DNA from: Aequorivita vitellina
GTDB lineage: Bacteria > Bacteroidota > Bacteroidia > Flavobacteriales > Flavobacteriaceae
Length of the DNA stretch: 64,000 nucleotides
Assembly (NCBI RefSeq): GCF_022008365.1
Contig: NZ_JAIRBA010000014.1
Location: 1-64,000 of the forward strand
Direction of reading: 5' to 3'
The notes under the pieces were generated by a model that did not search any database, had not been told where the DNA came from, and saw only the letters and a program-made list of their open reading frames with translations. Below are positions 9,017-17,506 of the stretch, one piece after another. Position 1 is the first letter of the stretch. Each line of letters opens with the position of its first letter. A program made the position numbers and the translations under genes.

Positions 9017-9154
9017 TTATTTCTTTTCCTCAACCCCCTTATTCGGTCGTTTTGGCAAGTCGCGCTCCTTCTTAGTATCTTCCGGGTCTTTTTCGACTTC
9101 CCCATATTGATTGTGATCGCGTTTTTTATCGAAACCATTAGTTGTGTCTCCCAT
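9017..9154 (-). CDS. Small hydrophilic protein (45 aa)
   Basis: Hand translation of the minus strand gives a 45-residue protein. It starts MGDTTNGFDKKRDHNQYGEV and ends in a Lys/Glu/Pro-rich tail. It has almost no hydrophobic residues, so it should be soluble and probably disordered. Tiny charged proteins of this kind are common next to stress genes in flavobacteria. It is convergent with ligD and sits 71 bases from the ligD stop. The intact frame and clear ATG support a real gene. The function is unknown. Confidence 0.6.
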   Translation of the reverse strand: MGDTTNGFDKKRDHNQYGEVEKDPEDTKKERDLPKRPNKGVEEKK

Positions 9155-9302
9155 AATATTGTTTTCTTTTAAATTAAATTTCTTTTTGAATGTATTAATC
9201 GCAGCAACTGCTTAAAATTAAATGAATATTCGTTAAAAGATAAAACAATTAATTCAACTTTAAATTACTATTAAGTGGAATTTAACAGCTACTTTCCACG
9301 CC

Positions 9303-9566
9303 TTATTTAGGCCGTTTATAAAGAATTAGCATCACAAGCATTGATATATTTAATAAAAATGAAATGCCATTAAACAAAATAATGGGGATGTCATTTTTTA
9401 AAATTCCATACACCGTCCACAATCCAACTCCTAAGATTAAGATAGTAAACATAACCGGCGATATGTCGGCAATTTTTTTGGTTTTCCAAGATTTAATGAT
9501 TTGGGGAAGAACCGCAATGGTCGTCAAAATTCCAGATAAATACCCTATAAGCTGTTCTATATCCAT
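9303..9566 (-). CDS. SemiSWEET sugar transporter
   Basis: SemiSWEETs are three-helix proteins that dimerise into a sugar uniporter. This one has three membrane helices and the PQ-loop signature LPQIIKSWKTKK in the first. ISPVMFTILILGVGLWTVYG makes up the second and a hydrophobic third segment ends in KRPK. I chose the ATG at 9566 (MDIEQLIGYL), which gives 87 residues, the normal family size. An upstream in-frame ATG at 9587 would add seven polar residues. The substrate is not evident. Confidence 0.88.
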   Translation of the reverse strand: MDIEQLIGYLSGILTTIAVLPQIIKSWKTKKIADISPVMFTILILGVGLWTVYGILKNDIPIILFNGISFLLNISMLVMLILYKRPK

Positions 9567-9587
9567 GGTTTCCTTTTGTATCTCCAT

Positions 9588-9907
9588 TTTTCGGCAGAGA
9601 TTCTAAAAATATATTTTTTACAATTACAGCAATCTTAATTAATTCATATTTAACAATGTTTCAGTAAATGATTGAAAAGAAATCGTTGTACATAAAGATT
9701 CTGAATCATTCGCCGCAAATTCAATAATCGCATTTTTCAATTAAAAAATACTATAAATTCACCGTTGTTGTATGTATTAACAAATGAATAACAAGCCTAC
9801 GTTGTTAATTTTCTACTAAATTAAAAAATCGCCTTTTCATTTTTACTAATTTAACATTGGTTTTAAAGAACCCAGTTTTTAGTTCAATGTCTTAAAACGA
9901 AATTGAA
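9588..9907. other. AT-rich intergenic region
   Basis: These 320 bases separate the divergent SemiSWEET and half-SBP genes. I see no gene, strong hairpin or good TAnnTTTG promoter. Confidence 0.4.
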
Positions 9908-10414
9908 ATGCTAACACACCAAATTAAGAGTACAACTTGTAAGGAAAAATCGGCCGTATTATGGAGGAATAAAATATTTGAAATCCTTCGGCCTTGCCTG
10001 CTTTTACTAATTCTATCTATTTTTTTGAGTTGCGATTTTCCAAAAGATCCCAGCAACACCTACAATGATGCACGTGCCAATGGAATGAAAGTAGGCGTAG
10101 TAAACAATCCTCCGTTTACCAATACAACTAAGGACACCGTTTCAGGAAGAGAGATGCAAATTATAGCTGCTTTCGCGAAGCAAAATAATATAGCTATTGA
10201 GTATGTGGTCGCTTCAGAAACCAATTTAATAAATCTTTTAAAAAATAGAAAGATTCAAATTGTAATTGGAGGATTTACCAAAAAAACGGTCTGGAAAAAA
10301 CACGCTGGCCTAACGGCTGCATATGACGGTACCCACGTATTTCTAGTCCCAAAAGGAGAAAATAGGTTGGTCTTTAAATTGGAAACGTATTTTAATAAAA
10401 ACTTAAAGCAATGA
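9908..10414 (+). CDS. Half-length solute-binding lipoprotein (SBP family 3-like)
   Basis: The 168 residues carry a long N-terminus, then a hydrophobic stretch ending in a lipobox-like LSCDF near residues 42-46, so lipid anchoring is likely. The mature part resembles lobe I of family-3 solute-binding proteins: MKVGVVNNPPFTN, then SGREMQIIAAFAKQNNI and LLKNRKIQIVIGGFTKK. The second lobe and the hinge are missing, because a typical SBP is about 250 residues. No ABC permease or ATPase is nearby. The stop overlaps the start of the CDF transporter by four bases (ATGA), implying translational coupling. It may be a sensor or accessory of that transporter, which is an inference. Confidence 0.75.
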   Translation: MLTHQIKSTTCKEKSAVLWRNKIFEILRPCLLLLILSIFLSCDFPKDPSNTYNDARANGMKVGVVNNPPFTNTTKDTVSGREMQIIAAFAKQNNIAIEYVVASETNLINLLKNRKIQIVIGGFTKKTVWKKHAGLTAAYDGTHVFLVPKGENRLVFKLETYFNKNLKQ

Positions 10415-11358
10415 TTTTATCTAAAAGTTTTGAATTGCCTAATAGCTTGCGACAAGTGATGAAGGACGCTAAAAAACTAGAGTGGATAACCTTGGCGTAC
10501 ATGCTTTCCGTAATAGTGATTATGTTTTTGGTAATGGGCTCGTCGCAGGCGATGAAGACGGCTTGGTTAGAGGATGCGCTAAGTACATTGCCCGCCATAG
10601 CTTTTCTTGTTGCTACAAAAATATACGATAAACCTGCTACCAAAAAATATCCGTATGGATACCATAAAGTGTTTGGCATTTCCTTTTTAACAGGATCTGT
10701 TGCCTTGTTTGGAATGGGTTCGTATCTGGCGATTGATTCAATAATCTCACTCCTTGAAAAAAATAGACCCACTATAGGCACCATCGTTATTTTTAAACAT
10801 ACAATCTGGATGGGCTGGATTATGATTTTGGCGCTAATTTATAGCGCCTTGCCGGCAATGTGGTTGGGGTATAAAAAATTACCCCTCGCAAAAAAACTTC
10901 ACAATAAAATATTACATACCGATGCAACCACCCAAAAAGCCGATTATATGACGGCCTTTGCCGCTATTGTTGGTATTCTCGGCATTGGTATTGGTCTATG
11001 GTGGATGGATGCGGCGGCGGCAATTTTTATATCGGTTTCGGTTATTAAAGATGGGTTTTCTAATCTAAAAAGTGCAATTGCCGATTTAATGGAAAGAAGA
11101 CCGCAGGATGTAAATAACGAAGAACCAGATCCCTTAATTCAAGAAATCAGTGATAAAGTTAGCGCTTGGCCGTGGGTAAAAGACGTGCGGGTACGTTTCA
11201 GAGAACACGGGCAAGTGTATTTTGGAGAGATTTACATAATCCCAAAAACTTTAGAAAATGCAGAAAATTTACTAACTGCAGGAAAGAAAGAAATAGAGAG
11301 TTACCATTGGAAAATTTTTGATGTAACCCTTACCCTCGTAAAAAAAATTGAAACGTAA
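10411..11358 (+). CDS. Cation diffusion facilitator family transporter
   Basis: The 315-residue protein has six predicted helices and a C-terminal cytoplasmic domain (about 235-315), the CDF layout. The segment KKYPYGYHKVFGISFLTGS occupies the place of the family motif that follows helix 2. TDATTQKADYMTAFAAI corresponds to the helix-5 metal-site motif. The usual HxxxD spacing is altered there, so ion choice may differ from zinc-type members. Its start overlaps the stop of the half-SBP lipoprotein. The family exports divalent metals in exchange for protons. The substrate here is not determinable. Confidence 0.88.
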   Translation: MILSKSFELPNSLRQVMKDAKKLEWITLAYMLSVIVIMFLVMGSSQAMKTAWLEDALSTLPAIAFLVATKIYDKPATKKYPYGYHKVFGISFLTGSVALFGMGSYLAIDSIISLLEKNRPTIGTIVIFKHTIWMGWIMILALIYSALPAMWLGYKKLPLAKKLHNKILHTDATTQKADYMTAFAAIVGILGIGIGLWWMDAAAAIFISVSVIKDGFSNLKSAIADLMERRPQDVNNEEPDPLIQEISDKVSAWPWVKDVRVRFREHGQVYFGEIYIIPKTLENAENLLTAGKKEIESYHWKIFDVTLTLVKKIET

Positions 11359-11376
11359 TTTAAACTATGATAGAAA

Positions 11377-12225
11377 ATGAAGAAAGATGAAAAAATACCC
11401 AATCAATCGCAATCTCAACCGGGAAAGCAGTCTAAAATGCATCCGAAGCCCGAAATAATTAGAAAGAATTACAAAGGCAGTGAAAAGCTGAAAGGAAAAA
11501 TAGCTTTGATAACAGGCGGAGATAGTGGCATAGGAAGAAGCGTAGCAGTACACTTTGCACGCGAAGGAGCCAAGATTGCAATTGTATATTTAGAGGAAAA
11601 TAAAGATGCAAAAACAACAAAAAAACTCGTAGAAGCTGAAGGCAGTAAATGTATAATTATAGCCGGTGATTTAAAAGATGCTGATTTCTGCAAAAAAGCG
11701 GTTTCGCAGTGTGTAAGCGAATTTGGCGGACTAAATATTGTGGTAAATAACGCCGCTATGCAATTTGCGAAAGATAGTTTTTCAGAAATAGATGACGCGC
11801 AACTTACAGAAACTTTTGAAACAAATATCTATTCCTATTTTAGGATTACGCGCGCAGCCTTAAATCATTTAAATGAAGGCGATTGCATAATCAATACCAG
11901 TTCTGTAACGGCATACCGTGGTAGCGACCATTTAATTGACTACTCGAGTACCAAAGGAGCCATTGTAAGTTTTACACGTTCGTTGTCTAAAAACCTAGCA
12001 TCAAAAAAAATACGGGTAAACGGAATCGCTCCCGGACCAATCTGGACCCCCTTAATTCCTGCGACCCTAAATAACGTATCCGATTTTGGACGAGACACCC
12101 CTCTGGGACGTCCAGGGCAACCAAGTGAATTGGGACCGGCCTACGTTTTTTTAGCCTGCGAAGATAGCAGTTACGTTACCGGTCAATTTATTCACGTGAA
12201 TGGGGGGGAAGTGGTAGGAGGATAA
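11377..12225 (+). CDS. SDR family oxidoreductase (general-stress type)
   Basis: The 282 residues hold a classical short-chain dehydrogenase. It has the NAD(P) motif GGDSGIGRS near 48-56, NNAA near 123-126, the catalytic Ser in NTSSVT and the active-site motif YSSTK. An extra hydrophilic N-terminal extension of about 40 residues (rich in Gln, Lys and Pro) precedes the Rossmann fold. The same extension occurs in the YhdG/YdaD-type stress SDRs of Bacillus and Bacteroidota. It sits 18 bases after the CDF gene, so the three genes 9908-12225 are probably one operon. The substrate is unknown. Confidence 0.92.
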   Translation: MKKDEKIPNQSQSQPGKQSKMHPKPEIIRKNYKGSEKLKGKIALITGGDSGIGRSVAVHFAREGAKIAIVYLEENKDAKTTKKLVEAEGSKCIIIAGDLKDADFCKKAVSQCVSEFGGLNIVVNNAAMQFAKDSFSEIDDAQLTETFETNIYSYFRITRAALNHLNEGDCIINTSSVTAYRGSDHLIDYSSTKGAIVSFTRSLSKNLASKKIRVNGIAPGPIWTPLIPATLNNVSDFGRDTPLGRPGQPSELGPAYVFLACEDSSYVTGQFIHVNGGEVVGG

Positions 12226-12267
12226 GTAGTAGTTTAGTTTTTACTTTTTTAGGGTTAAAACTTTTTT

Positions 12268-13203
12268 CTATTTTACTTCTGTTACTACAAAAAATCCGTC
12301 GTTACCTTGTTTTTGATATAGTGGCATAAAGATAAATGCATTCCAGTCGCTATAAATGGGTTGCCCGTTTTGATGAGCCAATAGCTCGCCTTTTTTAATG
12401 GGTTGAAAATTGCTATAGCCGGGTTCCATTTCAAAGTCATCATCGGTGCTTAAACCGTGGCGGTAGCATATTTCAAATGTTTTTTGGTTTTGCTTCTTTT
12501 CTAAAAGCAGTGCTGCAGCTTCGGGGTATTCTTGAAGCTGATTTAAATTGAGTTCGCAAGCATTGTGCAAGGCTAACCAAATAATTCCTTCGTGATTCAT
12601 TTCGGAAGATTTGTCTTGGTGCTGTCCTCCTTCAAATACAAATCCTGTAATTCCTATTCGGCTTTCATAATGATCAATACAGCCCAATACGATATCAGAA
12701 AAACCGCGTATAATATAAGTTGGGAATTTATGCGCCCAAGCATCATTGTCATTTACCTCTTGCACTGAAATATAGGGGTCGCTGGCGGCCGAAGTAGTGT
12801 GACAATCCAGAAAATAGCGTTCGCTATATTGCGCTTCAGAAAACTGATTGAGCGTTTCAATAATCTCAAACATTTCTTTCTTTTCGTGACTGTCAATGTT
12901 TTCACTCGCAATGTTTTCTTTAGTCCAAGTGCGATTTAAATCTTCATCGATAAAACGCACTCCTTTTTGCAATGCTTTTTTATTTCCCGAAACTCCAACC
13001 ACCTTGCCTTTAATTTCGGGAGTTTCTTTATTTAGCGTTTTAAACACCTGCTGTAAAGCTATAATTCCACTAGGTTCATTGCCGTGAATGCCAGCAGTAA
13101 TAAATAACAACGGACCTTCTTTACCGCTGCTGTATTCTCCTATTACACGTGGTATGTTTTTCAATGCTTTTTCGTCTATATCTTTTTTAGCTGTACTTTT
13201 CAT
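12268..13203 (-). CDS. M14/AstE-AspA-like zinc deacylase or peptidase
   Basis: This 311-residue protein belongs to the succinylglutamate desuccinylase / aspartoacylase group of M14 metallo-hydrolases. Zinc ligands are visible as H40 and E43 in AGIHGNEPSG and H135 in LDCHTTSA. DLNRTW (88-93) is the substrate-carboxylate-binding segment. E191 in FVFEGG is the catalytic glutamate. The C-terminal part (about 240-311) looks like the small beta domain of AstE proteins. It is the last gene of a three-gene operon, starting one base after the stop of the ATP-grasp ligase. Its natural substrate is unknown. The context suggests hydrolysis of an amide made by that ligase. Confidence 0.88.
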   Translation of the reverse strand: MKSTAKKDIDEKALKNIPRVIGEYSSGKEGPLLFITAGIHGNEPSGIIALQQVFKTLNKETPEIKGKVVGVSGNKKALQKGVRFIDEDLNRTWTKENIASENIDSHEKKEMFEIIETLNQFSEAQYSERYFLDCHTTSAASDPYISVQEVNDNDAWAHKFPTYIIRGFSDIVLGCIDHYESRIGITGFVFEGGQHQDKSSEMNHEGIIWLALHNACELNLNQLQEYPEAAALLLEKKQNQKTFEICYRHGLSTDDDFEMEPGYSNFQPIKKGELLAHQNGQPIYSDWNAFIFMPLYQKQGNDGFFVVTEVK

Positions 13204-13204
13204 T

Positions 13205-14257
13205 TTACTCCATTGTTGCTAACTCTTTGTTCGTTAGGCTGTTTTTATAATATTTTTTGTATTCTATTTTGCGTTCAATTGCTTCCACAACAGTATCGGT
13301 AAAGGCGGGGAGTTTAATTTTTTCGCAGTAATCTAATCCTCCCGGACTCAACACATTAATTTCAATTAGTTTGTCGTTAACTATGTCCAGTCCAACGAAG
13401 AAAAGTCCATCTCTAATTAATTTTGGAGCTGTTAGTGAAACAATGCGTTCTATGGCTGGGGTTAGCTTGGCTTTCTTTGCTTTTGCACCCAGTGATAAAT
13501 TACTTCTAAACTCTGTGTTATCACTATTTACGCGTCTAATAATAGCTTTTTCGCCATCTTCCTCCAGAATTTTGCCATTTAATAAAATAACCCGAACATC
13601 ACCTTTGCTAACCTCCGGAAGAAATTCCTGGGCTATTATATATCCTTTGGCACTAATGGTTTCCACTATTTGATTGAGATTCTTTTTATCTTCATCTATT
13701 AAATATACGTCTTGGCCGCCAGAACCTTCCAAAGGCTTTAACACCATCTTTTTACCAACCTTTTCCCAGAATTTCAAGATGTCTTGCATATTGCGGGTTA
13801 TTAAACTATCGGGTTTAATTTCGGCGGGTAATTCTTCAAAATAAAGCTTATCGATAAAGGCGTGGCTCATTGCAAAGGCGTCGTTTAAAACCAAAACCCC
13901 ACTTTGCTGAATCATTCGGGCAAAGGCAATGCCGCTGTGTTCGGCCCAATGTCTATCTGAAGTTTCTTCGGTTGGATTGTTTCGTAAAAAAACTACATCC
14001 ATACTCGTACTGGGTACGGCTTTGGTCTTTACTTTATCGTCCTGTACCTGTTTCCAAAATTCTTCAACCGTTTCGCCTTTTATTGTAGATGGAATCCTTT
14101 TACAGCGAAGGCTTATATTTTTATCACGATTGAAAATAAAATCGCCCACACTCATTACATAAACATCATGGCCACGTTCGTGAGCCTTTTTCAATATTAC
14201 AACCGTCGTTCCACAAGCTTCGGTTTTTATGTCGCTAATTACAAAACATATCTTCAT
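13205..14257 (-). CDS. GshB-like ATP-grasp ligase
   Basis: An ATP-dependent carboxylate-amine ligase of 350 residues. The N-terminal pre-ATP-grasp domain (about 1-125) contains FLRNNP, comparable to the substrate-binding region of glutathione synthetase GshB. The ATP-grasp core has the nucleotide lysine and flexible loop VLKPLEGSGGQDV (172-184), GDVRVILLNGK (219-229) and the metal and acceptor motif GLD..LIEINVLSPGG (289-307), which closely follows the GshB signature. No gshA is present, and this lineage encodes bshA, so ordinary glutathione synthesis is unlikely. It sits between the DUF1704 and M14-like genes with gaps of 2 and 1 bases. The substrate is unknown. Confidence 0.88.
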   Translation of the reverse strand: MKICFVISDIKTEACGTTVVILKKAHERGHDVYVMSVGDFIFNRDKNISLRCKRIPSTIKGETVEEFWKQVQDDKVKTKAVPSTSMDVVFLRNNPTEETSDRHWAEHSGIAFARMIQQSGVLVLNDAFAMSHAFIDKLYFEELPAEIKPDSLITRNMQDILKFWEKVGKKMVLKPLEGSGGQDVYLIDEDKKNLNQIVETISAKGYIIAQEFLPEVSKGDVRVILLNGKILEEDGEKAIIRRVNSDNTEFRSNLSLGAKAKKAKLTPAIERIVSLTAPKLIRDGLFFVGLDIVNDKLIEINVLSPGGLDYCEKIKLPAFTDTVVEAIERKIEYKKYYKNSLTNKELATME

Positions 14258-14259
14258 TA

Positions 14260-16095
14260 TTATATTAGTTTAGATAGGGAGATTCCCTGTTTAAGTTTAT
14301 TTATACGTTCTTTAAAATCTTTTTGCTGTAAATATCTAGGCTTTAAATGGGGTGGCTGCAATAATCCACGGGCAGTGAGATCGTTGATCATTGGCACGTG
14401 TTTTAATGCAAATTTTCCAGCCAGTAAAAACTCCAGATCGCCACCGGCTATTAGGTAATCGCGAAGATGAACTAAGCCTTTTAAATAAATGATATCTTTT
14501 AAAAAACCGCCTCCCTGAAACATTCTAGAGGTAATATTAAAAGCTCTTTCTTTTGAAAATTTGTGCGTGTTATACAGTAGGTGAAAAACAGTTTTAAAAT
14601 CTGCATTGTCCATAAGGGCGGCACCTGCCAAAACGCGTCCGGCAAGAAGACGCAAACGGTTAGCGGAAAGCCCACCAATTAAATACTCCGAAAGTACGGC
14701 TATGCCTTCTTGCAAGGTGTCGTAATCTGCAAAGCCAACACTCAACTGACTCAACGGTTGTTGCGACCCGTTAAAGTGGGTGAGGACGTGGGTGCCTATC
14801 TCGTGCTGAATTAAAGCTTGTGCCTCTTTATGTGTTAAGGTGTAGTCTGCTGGTAAATAAAGCTCGCCGTTGCTCACCATCATTACATTTACGTCTTTTC
14901 GTATATGTACTTTACATTGAAAATTAGAATCCTGTTGCCTTAAAAATTTAAACTCTTTTGAAGCCATGTCGGCAAACGCTTTGGCATGCAATACTTTTGA
15001 ATTATCGTCTTGGGTATCTTCAGGAATATTTTGAAGAATTAATTCGGCTTCGGTTAAAATATTTTTTTGAAGTCCTTTATATAATCTTACGCTACTGTAG
15101 AAAAAGTTTTTAGATCCGCGCTCCTTTAACATGGTTAATTGTTGGTCTAATTCTTCCCGTTTTTCATGAAAGAGGTGGGAGAGGGCAGGGTCGTCTATTT
15201 GATCAATTTCAAGGTTGTAGAGTTTTCGTTTTAAAATATCGGGATCTACGGGTAGCAGACGGTAATGATATTCTTCTAAATTTTTAAAATTGCTTTCAAA
15301 AAACCGTTTCCGCAAGCTTTGAATGTTCACAGGCGCCACTAATAACAAAAACTGATAGCTGTTTTCAATTTGGGTAAGCGCGCGATCAATTTTAAAAACT
15401 TCTTTGTGTATTTCGCGTTTTCCCAAGGCGTAATAACTGGCCAAATTGCTGGACGTTTGAACACGGATAAATTCAAAAACAGATTTCTGAATGGCTTCCG
15501 CAACACTTTCTTGAAACTGTCTAAAGTAAACAGGAAATACTTCGCCCTCGGCATCGCGATAAACGGGAGGTATTTCCAAACCAATTAAAGTTCCGCCACA
15601 GTCTTTAATTTTTGCAATACTCATTAAGGCAGCTTCCGATTCTTGTTGGCGTTGTTTGGTTTGTTCTATAGTAGCTGTTAGCTGCACGCCGTACGTTCTG
15701 CTTTTTACTTTTTCAAGCGCTTCCCGAAGTACTTCTAATGATACTGGCAGTTTGTGCGATGGCCCACGGATAACAAATTGGGTACTATCTTCAGCCCCGC
15801 TATATATTTCCATTAAAAAAAAGCTGCCAAAACGAGCGCTCATCTTTTTGGTAAGTTGCTTTATAAATTCTTGAAAATACTCAAAATGATCTGCGCCTAT
15901 TATTAAATAACTCGCGCCGGTACGCGCGAGGCGCATTGTTGCTTTATCATTGGGCCTATTTCGGTAAACAAGTAAAAAAGGAACGTCGTGCTCCAAGAAC
16001 AGATACCCGCCATAGGGAAGACTTTTAACCGTTCGTTGACCTGCTTCAAGTTCGCCAATTAATACTTCTTTTTCCGTAGTCGACGTCGCTTTCAT
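14260..16095 (-). CDS. DUF1704 (MATCAP-like) metallopeptidase
   Basis: A 611-residue protein of the family annotated as flavohemoglobin expression-modulating QEGLA motif protein. The C-terminal half contains a zincin-type HExxxH motif, H431-E432-I-G-T-H436. LQEGIAVLSE (461-470), about 25 residues later, is the QEGLA motif, and its glutamate is the likely third zinc ligand. The N-terminal 350 residues are helical and without recognisable motif. No signal peptide is visible, so the protein is cytosolic. The eukaryotic members (MATCAP/KIAA0895) remove the C-terminal tyrosine of tubulin. The bacterial substrate is unknown to me. It is the first gene of the operon with the ATP-grasp and M14-like genes. 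Confidence 0.88.
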   Translation of the reverse strand: MKATSTTEKEVLIGELEAGQRTVKSLPYGGYLFLEHDVPFLLVYRNRPNDKATMRLARTGASYLIIGADHFEYFQEFIKQLTKKMSARFGSFFLMEIYSGAEDSTQFVIRGPSHKLPVSLEVLREALEKVKSRTYGVQLTATIEQTKQRQQESEAALMSIAKIKDCGGTLIGLEIPPVYRDAEGEVFPVYFRQFQESVAEAIQKSVFEFIRVQTSSNLASYYALGKREIHKEVFKIDRALTQIENSYQFLLLVAPVNIQSLRKRFFESNFKNLEEYHYRLLPVDPDILKRKLYNLEIDQIDDPALSHLFHEKREELDQQLTMLKERGSKNFFYSSVRLYKGLQKNILTEAELILQNIPEDTQDDNSKVLHAKAFADMASKEFKFLRQQDSNFQCKVHIRKDVNVMMVSNGELYLPADYTLTHKEAQALIQHEIGTHVLTHFNGSQQPLSQLSVGFADYDTLQEGIAVLSEYLIGGLSANRLRLLAGRVLAGAALMDNADFKTVFHLLYNTHKFSKERAFNITSRMFQGGGFLKDIIYLKGLVHLRDYLIAGGDLEFLLAGKFALKHVPMINDLTARGLLQPPHLKPRYLQQKDFKERINKLKQGISLSKLI

Positions 16096-16448
16096 TATAC
16101 CTGTTTTCTGAGCTTTTTTTATTTGATTAGGTAATATAAAAAATATGCCAGTGCAGACTAATTGGTTTAATTATTATTTAACAGGGCTTTGGGAGGGTTT
16201 TATAAGTAAGGGCTAAAATAGATTTAAATAAAGGTCCAGCATCGTAAATTCGGCGGAATACATAATTAGCTTTTACAGCTATAAAAGCTTTTTTTCGGAT
16301 TTCGAAATCGTATTTAAATTGCATAAAAATGCCTATGAATTTTTTTTTCTAAAATTTATTAACTATCATTATTATTGAATATTTTCGCCGAAGTTATAAT
16401 TTGTATATAAGCAACTTATAAAAGCACAATTTTTAAAAACACAATAAT
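16096..16448. other. Divergent intergenic region with terminator-like hairpin
   Basis: These 353 bases lie between the DUF1704 operon and the secreted protein at 16449. No gene is evident. The hairpin at 16268-16297 is listed separately. TATAAT occurs just before the secreted-protein gene, but no strict TAnnTTTG box was found on either strand. Confidence 0.4.
16268..16297 (+). terminator. Terminator-like hairpin in a divergent region
   Basis: AGCTTTTA (16268-16275) pairs perfectly with TAAAAGCT (16282-16289) across a 6-base loop and is followed by a run of T. This is an intrinsic-terminator shape on the + strand, although no + strand gene lies directly upstream. It might end a small RNA or act as a leader element of the 16449 gene. 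Confidence 0.4.
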
Positions 16449-17258
16449 ATGAAACATATACTTACTTTTTTTATTATGGTTTTTTTTATCTCTGGATCTG
16501 CCCAAGTAGGGATAGGAACAGTTGACCCCAAAAGCGATTTACATATAGTTAAAACCGCTGATAATGATGGAGGAAGTATACAAATTGATGGCGGAATACG
16601 TTTAGGAGGTACTGAAACAACTCAAGGTTCCAAGGGAAAAGCTGGTCAAGTTATAATGAGTAATGGTACAACTGCGGGTTGGGTAACTTTGGGGAAAGCT
16701 GAAGGATATATTACTAACTGTGATGTCCCTAATAAAGTAGCATTTATTGACATTAATCTTCCAAACGGAAGTCCTTGGAATGAATATAATGTTTCCAGTG
16801 CTCAAATGACAACTGCACTTAACAGCTTAACCGACGGAGGTATTGTCGCATTGAGAACGAATTCAATTGTTACATATACTTCGGGACATACTAGATTGAC
16901 TATAACACTTCCAAAGACAACCGATGTTTTAAACAAACCATTCGTAATAACGTTTGATGGTCCTAGTGGTTCTAATAATTTACTAGGCCATAATTCTATA
17001 ATTCGTATTATAGTAAAACCTAATGCTAACGAGCCAAATTCTTTAATTTATGAATTAGGAGGAAATTTTATAAGTCGCACTATTACAATTGAGAGCTATC
17101 CATCTAACAATGAAGACTATAAGGTTTCTGACCTAGACAATGATTCTGGAAGTACTCAGCCCATTCTTTTATTTAACTCTTATACAATTAAAGCCATTAA
17201 TACCAAAACTTGGGCATTTACAAATCGTGATTGTTATGTGCAAAATCCGACGCAATAA
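16449..17258 (+). CDS. Secreted protein with QVGIGT leader motif
   Basis: A 269-residue protein with a signal peptide (about 1-19, ending GSAQ). It is immediately followed by VGIGTVDPKSDLHI, the motif that opens many secreted or cell-surface proteins of Bacteroidota and usually precedes adhesin-like or tail-fibre-like repeats. The next part (about 50-80) reads like the typical linker ending in GWVTLG. The C-terminal 180 residues look beta-rich and match no domain I recognise. No C-terminal type IX sorting domain is obvious. It is a single gene flanked by long non-coding stretches. The function is unknown. Confidence 0.8.
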   Translation: MKHILTFFIMVFFISGSAQVGIGTVDPKSDLHIVKTADNDGGSIQIDGGIRLGGTETTQGSKGKAGQVIMSNGTTAGWVTLGKAEGYITNCDVPNKVAFIDINLPNGSPWNEYNVSSAQMTTALNSLTDGGIVALRTNSIVTYTSGHTRLTITLPKTTDVLNKPFVITFDGPSGSNNLLGHNSIIRIIVKPNANEPNSLIYELGGNFISRTITIESYPSNNEDYKVSDLDNDSGSTQPILLFNSYTIKAINTKTWAFTNRDCYVQNPTQ

Positions 17259-17332
17259 GGTAATTTATATTTTTAATTTTATTCAAGTCGTTTAAGGATA
17301 ATATTATTAGTACAACAAGAGAAATGCGATGA

Positions 17333-17349
17333 CGATATTTATAATATCG
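17333..17349. repeat. Small AT-rich hairpin
   Basis: CGATATT-TAT-AATATCG is a perfect 7-bp stem. It lies 75 bases after the secreted-protein stop in a 248-base convergent gap that otherwise shows nothing. It has no T-run, so it is only a weak terminator candidate. Confidence 0.35.
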
Positions 17350-17506
17350 CTAAATAATGCAAAAACGTGGCTAATGACTATATTTAAAAAAGTCATTTCG
17401 TGTCCTATAATTTATATTATGTAAAATAGAATAATAGTAAAGCTACTTATCCCACTACCCAGTTTACCACATTATATAGACTATAAACATACTTTCTTAA
17501 TTACTT

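Noticed and set aside
13205-14257. Calling the ATP-grasp gene glutathione synthetase gshB
   Set aside because: The motifs are GshB-like, but gshA is absent and the neighbours are peptidase-type enzymes, so a glutathione role is not supported.
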